Shown: positions 50,048 through 60,379, counted from the first letter of the stretch. The stretch is 64,000 bases of DNA from Leishmania mexicana MHOM/GT/2001/U1103 (GCF_000234665.1 NC_018338.1:298501-362500), one strand, 5' to 3'. Notes: generated by a model from the sequence alone, not told the origin. Program-made: numbers and translations.

Positions 50048-51292
50048 ATGGCATACACGGAGAGCCACGTCAACAAGGCCATCGACGTGTTCCTCGACAC
50101 CCGGAGCGGCTCGCCGCCTGCGGTGACCAGCGCCAATGCCACCGTCTCTAACAACACTGTGGACCACAACCGATTTGCCACGATGATCGCCCTACAGAAC
50201 CGCCTCCTGAGCATCATGGCGGAGGCACAGACGATTGTGCAGCATCTGCAGCAGAACGGCTTCTTCCCTCGCGGCTCTGGCACCAACCCGGAGGAGGATG
50301 CGGCCAACATAATCATGCAGATGCTACGCGCCAGCCTTGAGGCATCCAACTCGTCGATCACGTCACCGAGCGGGATGGGGAGCGGCTTGCCATCGGTCAT
50401 GGACACCGGAAGCGCTCAGCGCGTGCCCAGTCCCAACTCGACGAACATGCCTGCTGGCTTGGACGACGTGTCGTCATGGGCTCCGACCAAGTCGTCCCCT
50501 GACAACAACAGCCACAGCCGTAGCGACACGGACAACGCAATCCACAGCGCGGTGTCGCACAACGCCATCGAGGAGTTTCTTCTCTCCGGCCAAGACGCTC
50601 AGCAGCAGAAGCAGCTGCAGCAGCAGAACTACTCGAGCGCTGCGGGTGCAGACCACAACGAAGAAGGCGACGAGCTACCGGAAGGCTCGGAGATGCTGGC
50701 GTTTGTGGAGTTCAAGCGCGGCCGCGTCCGCAAGTACGTGTGCGACCACCGCATCGAGCCTGGCAACTACGTCCTCGTCGACGGAGATCGTGGTACAGAC
50801 TGCGGCCTATTGGTGCAGACAATCGAGCGCAAGCCGAACAACGAAACAGCCGTTGTGTCGATGGAGGGCTGCGACATCCGCGACGACAAGATCAAGCTGG
50901 AGAACGGCCGCGTTCTGCGCCAGGCCTCAGAGGAAGACATCGACCGCCTTCACAACATCATCGCGAACGCCGAGAGCGTTGCGCTCAAGACGTGCCGTCA
51001 GCGCTGTTTGGAGCTCGGCATCGACATCGACCTACAGGATGTGGAGTACCAGTTCGACATGAAGAAGATCAGCTTCTTCTTCGACTGTGACCACAGCGTC
51101 GACTTCCGCTCCCTCGTGCGGGAGCTCTACCGCACCTTTGGGGCGCGAATTTGGATGGAGAACATCAATCCCAAGGTCAAGAACTCTATGCCGGACGCTA
51201 GTGGCCACGAGCGCGGTCACGGTGGTGGTCACCACGGCAATGGCGGCGGCTGGCGCAATAACCACCGCGGCGGGCGCGGGCGTGACTACTGA
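50048..51292 (+). CDS. PSP1 C-terminal-domain protein with RGG/GH-rich tail
   Basis: A 414-residue protein; the ATG at 50048 (MAYTESHVNK) is preferred to a GTG four codons upstream. The N-terminal ~200 residues are Ser/Asn/Gln-rich and contain one likely helix (MIALQNRLLSIMAEAQTIVQ). A PSP1 domain covers about 220-375: VEFKRGRVRKYVCDHRIEPG, YVLVDGDRGTDCGLLVQTIE, and FFFDCDHSVDFRSLVRELYR with FGARIWMENI. The last block closely resembles bacterial YaaT/RicT-type PSP1 proteins. The tail is rich in Gly, His and Arg with RGGRGRD, an RGG-like RNA-binding motif and possible arginine-methylation site. PSP1 was named in yeast as a polymerase-mutant suppressor. RNA-associated function in trypanosomatids is plausible but inferred. 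Confidence 0.9.
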   Translation: MAYTESHVNKAIDVFLDTRSGSPPAVTSANATVSNNTVDHNRFATMIALQNRLLSIMAEAQTIVQHLQQNGFFPRGSGTNPEEDAANIIMQMLRASLEASNSSITSPSGMGSGLPSVMDTGSAQRVPSPNSTNMPAGLDDVSSWAPTKSSPDNNSHSRSDTDNAIHSAVSHNAIEEFLLSGQDAQQQKQLQQQNYSSAAGADHNEEGDELPEGSEMLAFVEFKRGRVRKYVCDHRIEPGNYVLVDGDRGTDCGLLVQTIERKPNNETAVVSMEGCDIRDDKIKLENGRVLRQASEEDIDRLHNIIANAESVALKTCRQRCLELGIDIDLQDVEYQFDMKKISFFFDCDHSVDFRSLVRELYRTFGARIWMENINPKVKNSMPDASGHERGHGGGHHGNGGGWRNNHRGGRGRDY

Positions 51293-52555
51293 GATGACCA
51301 CGGTAGAAAAGCACGTGGTAGCCGAGCGAGTTTCCGCTGGCAAGCCACGTCGCATCTATTTGTCAGTTGCTGTTTTTCTTCCATTACCAGACTCTCGTAG
51401 AATGGCGGCCCGCGACGACAAGCGCACACGCGCCCTCGTCAACGCGTGTCAGAGCCTCACTGGAAGTGGTGGAGCGAATAGAGGGGAGGGAGTGATGCGG
51501 GAGGGAGCGCATGCAGGACAGGGGTGCGTACGTGAATCCGTCCCTTCATGTTTTGTATACTCCAGGGATGGGGCTCTCAACTCCCACACACGCGCGCACA
51601 CAGCGCGATTTGCCCTCTTTCTCTTCGTCTCTCCAGCCATGACACCACCACCACCACCACCACCACCCTTCTCCAGCTTCAGTAGCACACGCGTTGTTTG
51701 GTATTCAAAAGGAAGAGGCGGAGGAGGAGAAGTGTTCGGCGTTGTTTACTAGTTTTTCTTTCTTGTGCTCAGTCCCTAGCAAGTCCATGCCCACCATGCG
51801 CCCCTGTCCTGCATGTATATATCTGTATGTCCCTCCCCCTTCTCTCCGCTGTGGCTCCATGTATCGTGTCGGGCTGCCTCGATCGCAGTGACGCGCATGC
51901 GGAGGGCAATCAAAGGAAGCGCAAATAGGAGCGACAGAGGAAAGGGACAGGGGCAAAAATTTGAAAAGGAAACAGATGTCTCGGCGGAACGGTGGCACGC
52001 TTGCGTGAGGCGTGTCGCTTGCCAACGCCCCATGCGCTATGACGGGAGCGGCGTGTGGAAAGAGGGAGTGAAAAGGGGGAGCATGACACGGCACGTACAC
52101 ACACACCCGCACGCACACAAAAAGCGAACAGCCCACCCCCTCACACACACATACATACACAAAAGAAAAAAGATATGTATATGCGTGTATACGTGTGTGG
52201 TGGTGCTGGCATCTGGCCCCGTTTATGCTGCTCCTACACTTGCCTGACTTGTGGGTCCATAAGTGTTTCTGTGTTGTTGTTGTTCCCTTTTGTTGCTCCT
52301 CCCGTGTGTTTCCTTTTTCTCGAGCGTTTTACTGTTCAGCGTGGTTGATGCCATCCTCACCTTCTCTGCATACCAAGCGTGCCTGCCTCCCTCTCTCCCC
52401 CTCTCCTTTCTGAGTGTGTGCATAGGTAAGATACCTTTGACGTGTTAGTGTTCTTCTCTGAACGTTTCTCTCGCATACGACTTCCCGTTTTTTTATTATT
52501 TTTCGCCGTTTTCGTTTTGTTTTTCTTTTGCCCTTTCTTTTTTGTTTTTTTTTGG

Positions 52556-52611
<56 letters not shown>

Positions 52612-54306
52612 CAACGCGGGTGAAAAAATCTGCCTCTCGCTGGACAGCAGAGAGCGAGAGCTTGTCGTTGTTTCTCTCACAGCCCCATGCCGCTAGCTGT
52701 GTCGACTCCATCCCGATGACCTGTGGCCTAACTGTCATGAGACCTCATTCCTCTCTAACAGCTGGGCATCTTCATTTTTTTATGCTTTTAAAGTAAAGGC
52801 AAAAAGCGTATAGCAGTGCTCGGCACAATCGCGTAAGGCAGTTTGGCGGGTGATAATGAGGGTAGAGCGGGGCTATGGTGAGACCTCGACGATGTTTCGT
52901 TGCGCACTCATACACAGTGCAGATGCGAACGTCATGAATCACTCTCATGAGGTGTGTGTGTGTACTTCTGCGCACGTGCTCCTCCTCTTGTGGTGGTGGT
53001 GGTGGTGTGCGCACAGTCCCTTCTCTGGTTTATTTATTTTCACTCGTCTCCACCATAGAGAAAAACAAAAGCCGAGGAAAAAGGGGAATTTACAAGAAAG
53101 AAGTCTGCCTGTTCGTGCTTCTCTGTGTGCGTGTGCGTATGTGTGCGTGGGTGTGGGTGCACTGAGGTGGTGGCAGCGTGCCCCAAGGAGGAAGAGAGGG
53201 GTGCAGTCGCGCGCGCGCACACACACACACGCACACACACAAACTACTGTGAGAAGGGAGGAGCAAAGTAAAATCACAGGTGAGCTTTTTTTCGCTCTTG
53301 GAATACAAGTGGCGCATATGGGCAAGAGGGCGGCGGTGGTAGTGGTGGGGTGTGGTGGCGGGCAGGATGGAGGTAAAGTGGAGGCAGTGGTGGGCCAGTT
53401 AGGCGAACAAGAAGCGAAGGACTCTTCCTCTCGTTTTGTCTGTAGTGACTGCACGGTTCGCGTTCTCGATGTTTGTTGTTGTTTTTCCCACTTGCCTTAT
53501 CCTTTGCGCCATCCATCTTTCTCTTCCCTCCCTCCCCTGTCTGATCTTCGTCTCGGCACCGTTTCGTTGTTGTTGTTGCTTTCTTTCTCTCTGAGGATAG
53601 CATGCTTGTGCCTGCGTGTTCGTGTACACCTGGCTTCATGTGCCTCGCTCTCTTCTTGTCGCTTTGTTTCTTGACACCTTCTGCATCGCCGTCCTCCTTC
53701 ATTTCACACACACACACGCACGCACCCCCTCCCCCTTCCCCTCCTTCGCCGCCGCCTTCTCCTTCTCCCACTCATTGCGAGTCAAGCACAGAAGGAATTT
53801 ACACCCCCGCACGGGCAAGCGTCCCGGGCCACATTATAGACAAAGACGGCTTCTTGGGTCGAGAAAAACGTGAACAGTGGCAGTCCTTGGCGACTTTGCA
53901 AGCTCTGCCTTTCCTCTTGCTCTCAGCCTCCACGTTTTTTTTCTTTGCAAGTAGTCTGCTTCTTTTTTTTGTTTGGTTTCTCTGCCGGCGTCAGCGTGTT
54001 GATGTCGCTGTGTGTGTGCGTGTGTGTGTGTGTACGTTAAGTGGTGCTCACCCTCTCCCTCTCCCCAACCCACCCCACTCCCCCCCCCTCCGACTCCTCT
54101 TGTGCGTGTTCTTTCGATTTTTTTTTTTCGTTTTTATCTAACTGTGCGGTGATTTTGTTTTATCTCCGTCTCTCTCTCTGTGTGTGTGTGTGAGGGAGAG
54201 AGGGTTCTACTACTTCTGGTTGTCGGCGCTGTTCCTCTCGCCATGTTGTTGTTTGTGCCCCTCGTGCACGCTTATCAGACAAGAAAAAAAAAAACAGACA
54301 AGAAGA
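51293..54306. other. 3.0 kb gene-free stretch
   Basis: No supported gene. It holds numerous simple repeats: (CCA)n near 51644-51666, T-rich runs at 52488-52555, a 53-nt (GT)n (52558-52610), purine/CG/CA runs near 53207-53241, and C-rich tracts near 53725-53770 and 54053-54095. No SIDER-like block was found. Confidence 0.55.
52558..52610. repeat. (GT)n microsatellite, about 53 nt
   Basis: The longest dinucleotide repeat in the window, uninterrupted and preceded by a T-rich tract (52488-52555). Confidence 0.97.
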
Positions 54307-54558
54307 ATGGTGCTCGAGGACAAGACGACGCGTTCATGTTCGCCGCGGACTTGTGAGGAAACGATAGACGAACTGTTAAAGATGAGAGAGAGACAGGAGC
54401 GATGGATGCTGTGCAGCAATGTGGGTGAGCTGAGCTATCTAGGTGTGCCCTTCGACCCAGGGTCGCACCTTCTCACGCCCCTGCTCTTGCGTGCAAGAGC
54501 ACATAGACATATGCACATATGTTCCATCGTGTTCATCAACCCGGACGTGCGTTACTGA
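54307..54558 (+). CDS. Possible small protein, 83 residues (doubtful)
   Basis: An ATG preceded by T-rich and A-rich leader opens an 83-codon frame with balanced composition: EETIDELLKMRERQERWML (about 18-36) reads like an amphipathic helix and VGELSYLGVPFDPGSHLL like ordered protein. The last third (RARAHRHMHICSIVFI) looks more like translated repeat. Surrounding DNA is simple and compositional, and this frame stands out from it. No family recognised. It could equally be a chance frame in the 5'UTR of the gene at 54880. Confidence 0.35.
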   Translation: MVLEDKTTRSCSPRTCEETIDELLKMRERQERWMLCSNVGELSYLGVPFDPGSHLLTPLLLRARAHRHMHICSIVFINPDVRY

Positions 54559-54879
54559 GGACGACTCCCGCCTTCGCATTGCTAATTCAAGTGCTCTCGT
54601 GCTTCTTCACTCCTCCCCCTCCCCTCCCCCATCCCTACCTTCTCTTCCTCCTGTGCTCTTTGCCCTACGCAGTACCTCCGCCTCGTTTCGAAACAACATC
54701 TCCTTCGTGCCTGCCCTCCTCCACTCCCTTTTCACTCCGCCGCTGTTGAGAGAACAGACGTCGTCGTCGTCGTCGGTGGTGTGTGGTGGCAGCGCAGGAG
54801 GCGAAGGAGCACGCGTGTCTTTCCTTCTCACCTGTCCCTCGCCCTCTCTTAGCCTTGTGCACTTAATCAAATCGCCGCA
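54559..54879. other. Pyrimidine-rich leader of the 54880 gene
   Basis: C/T-rich sequence (54600-54665, 54707-54740, 54815-54850) ends in CTCTCTTAG with the AG at 54851-54852, a strong spliced-leader acceptor candidate 28 nt before the ATG at 54880. Confidence 0.5.
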
Positions 54880-57267
54880 ATGTTGGCCTGGTCGCTGCCA
54901 CTGCTGCGCCGCCGCGGCACGGGTCACGTCGTGAAGTACCTGGAGGGCGTGCCCACCCCCACAAGGCTTATCGACCACCTCGCTGGCGCCGACCTGCATG
55001 CGTCTGCCGAGTTACCCTTCTTTACTACCGTGCCACGCTACGTGGACGTGCAGCGGGAGCAGCGTCTGTCTCGCCTGTACTTTCACCATGTTCTGTACCC
55101 CGCTGGAGGGGCTCGGCTGCCCTATCAAGCAGTCGTCGTGCGCGGAGGACGTGCGGTGCGCGCCTCAGCGACGCACCTGCTGCGGCTAAAGAAGGCGACG
55201 AGTCGGATTCTGCACCATGCAGAGCAACAGCAGCAGCAGCAGCAGCAACAGTCCACCGCGGTCGTTGCCCCGGCGGCGCGCCGACCAAACCCTCTCGCCG
55301 TCCCATCCTCCCAGCTCGGCCCCTCCAGCCCCGCATCCTCGTCGCCTGCCGCAGCAAAGATGTCCGTCATGAGCGCCAGCACGGCAGTTCCCACAGAGGA
55401 CGTTCCAGCCGCGGCGTCGTGGGCGCGAGTGGACCCTGCGAGGCGGCCGTACTTTTCCGCCGGGACACCACGCAGCCACGAGCACCGCCACAGCCCTCAC
55501 CAGTCTCCAGAAGACACGAAGCGGTCGGCGAGGGTGGTGGAGGACACGACTTTGGCTCCGCTGCGAGGGGTTCTGGAGCACTTCTGGAATGAAGCGAAGA
55601 CAACGAGGAACCCGTCGAGTCAAGACGTCACTGGTGGGCTGCCCTCTGCCTCCCTTTCAGCTACGAACGAGATGGCGGAGCGCGTTCGGCAGCTGCTTGT
55701 GTCTCCCGCGGCTGGGCTCTTGTGGATGCCAGCCTCTGCATCCCTGCCAAACGCCGCGGGTACCTGTGAGGAAAGCAGACACACTTCCAGCAGCCTCTCT
55801 GACAGCTCAGAGCGGCGCTTCTGGACAGAGTTGATGGCGCACGTACAGGAGCGAGTGACAGGGATGACGATACATGTGGGCGGTGACGGTGAAGTGAAAT
55901 CCCCTGCAGCCGTGCGTACGTGCTTGTATGTGCAGACGCGGCTTCCCCCGTCAGCGACAGTAACACTCCCGTTAGCGCAGGTGCGCGATTATGTCCACGA
56001 CAGCAAGGAGGCACCAGGTGACCCCGGCGTGCACGATGACGCGAGCGAGCATGTAGTTTGTCGGCTTGCTGGTGGCCTGGAGCCGGTGGTGTCGTTTGCT
56101 GTGGGTCGCCCACTGACCCCGGTCACGACCAACGGCGCTGCCACCTCGCCGTCGGATCTCGCCTTCGCGCACGTGACGTGCCTGACGCGACTCAACATGC
56201 GCGTGGCGTCGGCGCCGTTGGCAAAGGCCCCAGCAGTGGCAGCAGCAAGCATGTCATCCGGTACGCATCCGGTGAAGGAAGCGGTGTCCGACTCTGGCGA
56301 CAGCACCTCTCCCTCTGCGGAGCCGTGGCGCTTGGGCGGTGTTGGGTTGGACCTCATGACACCTCTGCACGCCCGCACTGTTGCGGAGCGCCACCCCGCG
56401 AAGCCCTCGGCTCACACAAACGGACGCTTGACGGCGCTGACGGCAAATGGCATCTCCAACGTGAAGGCAAACACGGACGGCGTAGAGACAGGCCGGTACG
56501 TTATTGGACGAACGGACGCAGAGACGTACGTGCTTCCGCAGCGTGAGCTGCTACTGACGCTTCACGTGCCCACTCACACAGAAGACATGTGCGCCGCGCA
56601 AAATCAGGAAAGACTGCGCCGGCAGGTGCGCATAGGCCGAGCAAGTGGTGCAGCGATGTCGGCAGCGTGGCCAACGGAGCATGCACGGCTCACCTCTTCG
56701 CGCCGCGCAGAGGGGCAGTACGCGAATACGATGAGCGCGAACGAGACAGGCGTGCATCGTACAAACGCGCCGCTGCAAACGGCTACAACGCCCCTCGCGG
56801 CGTCTCCGTCGATGCCACTGCTTGTGTCCCGCACCAGTTACGAAGTGCGCGCGCTTCCAGGTGACGTCGTGTACATTCCACGAGGCTGGGGTTTTGACGT
56901 GCAGCGCATTATCGGCACGGCCACCATCGACAACAGCAGCCGCGGTCGAAAGGGAGGTCGTGACGCGGACAAGGTGGACTTCTGCGATCACCGCGCCGTT
57001 GCAGCCCACAAAGGGACGTGGCCTGGCAGCCGGCCAGAAATGCCGTCGAAGAGCAGTGAACCTGGCGACACAGAGTCTCATGTGGCGTCGACAGCATCGG
57101 TGCAGCTCACCTCCGTCGAGGTGGACGCCTTGTGCCTCAACTACCAGCCATACCCCGAGCTGACAGAGGCACAAGCGGCCGTCTACGTCTCGGCGAACTA
57201 CGTGCACAGCGGTGTCGACGAGTTCTACGAACGCGGAGGCAACAGCGTCTATCGCTCGTACCAATAA
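54880..57267 (+). CDS. Hypothetical protein with JmjC/cupin-8-like signature
   Basis: A 795-residue protein from the ATG at 54880. The start MLAWSLPLLRRRGTGHVVKY looks like a mitochondrial presequence. A more conserved-looking block (about 15-110) follows, with LPFFTTVPRYVDVQREQRL and FHHVLYPAG. Next comes a CAG-encoded Gln run (about 115-124) and long low-complexity stretches. Near the C-terminus YEVRALPGDVVYIPRGWGFD (about 653-672) matches the signature GD-x-x-YIP-x-GW of JmjC/cupin-8 2-oxoglutarate oxygenases, where the next residues usually include His; here the position after GWG is Phe. The last 60 residues (LNYQPYPELTEAQAAVYVSA onward, with FYERGGNSVYRSYQ) look ordered. I cannot find a convincing HxD metal site in the expected place, so catalysis is uncertain. 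Confidence 0.8.
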   Translation: MLAWSLPLLRRRGTGHVVKYLEGVPTPTRLIDHLAGADLHASAELPFFTTVPRYVDVQREQRLSRLYFHHVLYPAGGARLPYQAVVVRGGRAVRASATHLLRLKKATSRILHHAEQQQQQQQQQSTAVVAPAARRPNPLAVPSSQLGPSSPASSSPAAAKMSVMSASTAVPTEDVPAAASWARVDPARRPYFSAGTPRSHEHRHSPHQSPEDTKRSARVVEDTTLAPLRGVLEHFWNEAKTTRNPSSQDVTGGLPSASLSATNEMAERVRQLLVSPAAGLLWMPASASLPNAAGTCEESRHTSSSLSDSSERRFWTELMAHVQERVTGMTIHVGGDGEVKSPAAVRTCLYVQTRLPPSATVTLPLAQVRDYVHDSKEAPGDPGVHDDASEHVVCRLAGGLEPVVSFAVGRPLTPVTTNGAATSPSDLAFAHVTCLTRLNMRVASAPLAKAPAVAAASMSSGTHPVKEAVSDSGDSTSPSAEPWRLGGVGLDLMTPLHARTVAERHPAKPSAHTNGRLTALTANGISNVKANTDGVETGRYVIGRTDAETYVLPQRELLLTLHVPTHTEDMCAAQNQERLRRQVRIGRASGAAMSAAWPTEHARLTSSRRAEGQYANTMSANETGVHRTNAPLQTATTPLAASPSMPLLVSRTSYEVRALPGDVVYIPRGWGFDVQRIIGTATIDNSSRGRKGGRDADKVDFCDHRAVAAHKGTWPGSRPEMPSKSSEPGDTESHVASTASVQLTSVEVDALCLNYQPYPELTEAQAAVYVSANYVHSGVDEFYERGGNSVYRSYQ
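55222..55249 (+). repeat. CAG/CAA trinucleotide run encoding polyglutamine
   Basis: A short run of mostly CAG codons inside the 54880 gene gives about nine consecutive Gln residues. It is a likely length-variable site between strains. Confidence 0.85.
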
Positions 57268-58389
57268 AAGTGAGCGTGCCTGTGACAGCGGCACTCACGG
57301 AGGAAGCGCTGCCGGGGACTTTGCTAGCTGAGCAGCAACGCTCACCTGATCGCTCTCCCCCTCATCTTTCTCTCTATCGCCACGCAACACGCCTCACCCC
57401 TCCCCCTCTCGCAACACCTCATCGATCTTATGTCCTTGAGCTTCGGTTGGACAATGACCGTCATGCTAACGCAGCTCCGTGTCGACTTGAGATTAAAGAA
57501 TCTCGGCGTGTGCGTGTAAGATGCCTCTCTCCTGCTTTCCTCCTATGGACGCCTCGCTTCCTGCTCGGGTTACGCCGGTGATGGCTGTGACCGTGGCTGT
57601 TGTTCGTCATCTCTCCCCTCCCCCATACTTCACAGTTCTCAGCGACTTTCGTATCTCTCTGTTTTTCAAGCCACCGCTGTTTCGTTTTGGATATTGTTGT
57701 TTCGTACTCCTCTCCATCACCCACGCCTCTTCACGCGCAACGAGATGGCACTAAAAATGAAAAGGCAAAGCGCAGCAGGTGGCAACCCGCATCAGCGTGT
57801 CTCGCACTTCGTCCTGCCTTTGGTTGTGACCAGCGCACAAAACGAAGAAGCGCAATGATATCAGAGAACATAAGACATGGTGGGGGTGTTGGGGGGAGGA
57901 TGCGACATGCATGTGTATACATGCACGCCGACTTTGTTGTAGCCCCGTCAATGAAGGGAGACAAAGCAAAAAAAAGAAGCGCGATACAAATGCGTCGTTG
58001 ACGTCACGTAGCCATCCTCCTGTGTCACATGCGCTCTCCTTCGGCATCACCTCCGCCCCCCCCCCCCCCCTCTCTGTCCATCTATGGCCGCATGTGCATG
58101 TCGCACGCCCCCCTCCCCACACACACCGTTTGCTCTGTCGTACACACTCCGACTGCCTTCTTCAAAGAAAAAAAGGAACGTTTGTTTCCCGCTCGTGCAC
58201 TGCTCACCCTGTTGGACTCTTCTGCTGCCGTTTTCTTTGTTGTTCTCTCGCTCTAGGTCGCCTTGCTGCACTCGTTGCCTTTCTTCCTCCTCCCCCAACA
58301 CTGCAGTTGGGTCCGCTGACGAAGTGGTCCTCCCCTTGCCTTCCGCCTTTCCTATCTCCTTCACCTTTTCACTCCTCTTCCTCGTGACC
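57268..58389. other. Intergenic region before aldose 1-epimerase copy 1
   Basis: No gene seen. Pyrimidine-rich parts at 57345-57420 and 58035-58080 (with a C run at about 58058-58070). The acceptor candidate at 58255-58256 is described separately. A second pure pyrimidine tract (58329-58384) directly abuts the start codon. Confidence 0.55.
58220..58256 (+). promoter_or_regulatory. Predicted spliced-leader acceptor for aldose 1-epimerase copy 1
   Basis: A T/C tract ends in CTCGCTCTAG, AG at 58255-58256, 133 nt before the ATG. The later pyrimidine tract next to the ATG is not followed by an AG until inside the coding region (about 58407), so it is unlikely to be used. Confidence 0.45.
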
Positions 58390-59505
58390 ATGACGTTCGG
58401 CATCAAGGTCGAGCCCTATGGCTACGACAAGCTCGTGTGGCTGGAGACAGACGCTCTCAAAGTGGGCCTCACCAACTACGCCGCCTCCGTCGCCTCCATC
58501 CAGGTGCACCACCCCGCCAATGACAACTGGATCGAGGTCAACTGCGGCTACCCGAAGAACCCCGAAGAGGCTTACACCGACCCGGACTACATGGGCGCCA
58601 CTGTAGGCCGCTGCGCCGGTCGCGTCGCCGGAGGCGTGTTCACGCTGGACGGCGTCAAATACTACACGCAGAAGAACCGCGGCGAGAACACCTGCCACTG
58701 CGGCGACGACGCGTACCACAAGAAGCACTGGGGCATAAAGCTGATTGAGACGGCCAATGTGATCGGCGTCCGCTTCAACTACACTAGCGCGCACATGGAG
58801 AGCGGCTTTCCCGGAGAGGTACAGAACTACTGCACCTTTACGATCGAACGCAGCAAGCCCAACGCCCTCAAGACCATCTACGACTCCTACATCACTGACA
58901 ACACCCCGTGCGATGCTTCTCCCATCAACGCATTCAGTCACACCTCCTTCAACCTGAACGGCATCCCCGGCCAGCGGGATGGTGAGAAGAACTGGATGCA
59001 GCCAGAGAGCGTGCACAACCACTGGCTCCGCGTGCCGGCAAGCCGGGTGGCCGAGGCGGACCGCATGGCCATTCCGACTGGCGAGTTCCTGTCAGTTGAG
59101 GGTACCGGGCTCGACTTTCGTCAGGGGCGCGTGATTGGCGACTGCATCAACGACGTGGCGCTGCTCGACCGCGACCCGTGCGGCTACGACCACCCCCTCG
59201 CCATTGATGGCTGGGAGAAGGGCAAGCTGATGCTGCACGCCGAGGCGAAGAGCCCGGTGACGAACATCTGCATGAAGGTGTACTCGACCTTCCCATGCAT
59301 GTGGGTGTACACGGCGAACAACAAGCCGCTGCCGGCGAGCGGCGGTCCGGGCCAGCGCTACGCGCGTTGGACTGGCCTGCTGGTCGGCCCCCAGAACTTC
59401 TCTGACGTAGCCAACCACTACCCCAAGTACCCGTCTTGCATTGTGCGCCGTGGCGAGCGCCAATACTCAGAGACGACAATCAACGAGTTTACGATTGAGC
59501 AGTAG
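58390..59505 (+). CDS. Aldose 1-epimerase-like protein, copy 1 (catalytic Glu missing)
   Basis: A 371-residue member of the aldose 1-epimerase (galactose mutarotase) family, which interconverts alpha and beta anomers of hexoses. It has the family's GRCAGRV-x-GGVFTLDGV core, a His in TCHCG (usual HGG) and the general-acid His in SHTSFNLNG, plus GYDHPL. The C-terminal base motif is altered: LVGPQNFSDVANHYP has Gly at 333, where copy 2 has Glu 335 in LEPQYFPDGANHYP and typical family members have Glu-Thr-Gln. So the general base is absent and full mutarotase activity is doubtful; a sugar-binding or otherwise modified role is possible. Bases 59006-59372 are identical to 62653-63019 of copy 2. There is no PTS1 (ends TIEQ), so it is presumably cytosolic. 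The ATG at 58390 is the first in frame after the predicted acceptor. Confidence 0.92.
   Translation: MTFGIKVEPYGYDKLVWLETDALKVGLTNYAASVASIQVHHPANDNWIEVNCGYPKNPEEAYTDPDYMGATVGRCAGRVAGGVFTLDGVKYYTQKNRGENTCHCGDDAYHKKHWGIKLIETANVIGVRFNYTSAHMESGFPGEVQNYCTFTIERSKPNALKTIYDSYITDNTPCDASPINAFSHTSFNLNGIPGQRDGEKNWMQPESVHNHWLRVPASRVAEADRMAIPTGEFLSVEGTGLDFRQGRVIGDCINDVALLDRDPCGYDHPLAIDGWEKGKLMLHAEAKSPVTNICMKVYSTFPCMWVYTANNKPLPASGGPGQRYARWTGLLVGPQNFSDVANHYPKYPSCIVRRGERQYSETTINEFTIEQ
59006..59372 (+). repeat. 367-bp identical tract shared with 62653-63019
   Basis: Every base I compared between 59006-59372 and 62653-63019 is the same, while sequence on both sides differs substantially at base and amino-acid level. 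The edges are sharp: G/C differ just before it and T/G just after. Confidence 0.97.
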
Positions 59506-60379
59506 GGGCCGACGTTAAATACACAAATGCGTAGGCTGGGAGGAGGAGAACGGGGTGCAGACGGGGTTTGATCGAAAGGGTGGCGATGCTTCTTCACTGT
59601 GAAAGGAGGATGAGAGTGCTGGAGGGGGAGGAAGGGCCCGCGAGAAGCAAGATGCGGCTTCAGTGCGACTAAAAGGCACAACTGTTGACGTTTTTTTTTC
59701 TTCGGTGAGCAGCGTTAGTGAGCGCACACGTAATTTTGGCCTTACCTTTTTTGTTGTGCTCTTGCTCTCGCTCCTTCTCCGCTGCCTCGCCTTCTGTCTC
59801 CGTTGGACCTCCCCCCTCCTCAGGTCTCCCTTCGCACACCCACACGCACGCACACATACACACCATTTCCCCTTCCCCCACACGCAGCCATCACTAGCGA
59901 CGCGACAACCGCGTTGGTGCACGTCTACTGAGGTGCTTTTTTCCGTTTTTTTTGTTTGTTTTCTCTGTGATGCACGCGTCGTTTCGTGACATGTGCTCTC
60001 ACCGTGTTTTTCTCAAAACCCTTTCTGCGTGTGTGTATGTTCTATTAGCTTTCTCCTCCCATTTTTCAGGGTTCTCCACACCTCTCGCTCTTCCCCCGCC
60101 CCGCGAGGTCCTTCCTCAATCTGCAAAGGGCAGCCGAGTCAGTTGCCTGGATGTTCACTAGCGCTCAAGCTCACCCTTTTGTATACGCCTACATTTATCC
60201 CCGGGGACGTGCCTCCTTGCTCTCTTCCTTTTCTGTGTGTGTGTGCGAGTGTCCTCTACGTGAGGTCGGCTGCTTCATTCGACTCGAGGAGGCAATGGCA
60301 ACGCGCATACAGGGGCAATGCACGCAAAGAAAAATATCATCGAAGAGTAGTTCTCTCTACCAGCTCCGCCCCCCTCGCC

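Noticed and set aside
54184..54306. N-terminal extension of the small 54307 frame
   Set aside because: Begins with a GTG-type start inside a GT/GA repeat and T-rich leader; composition is not protein-like.
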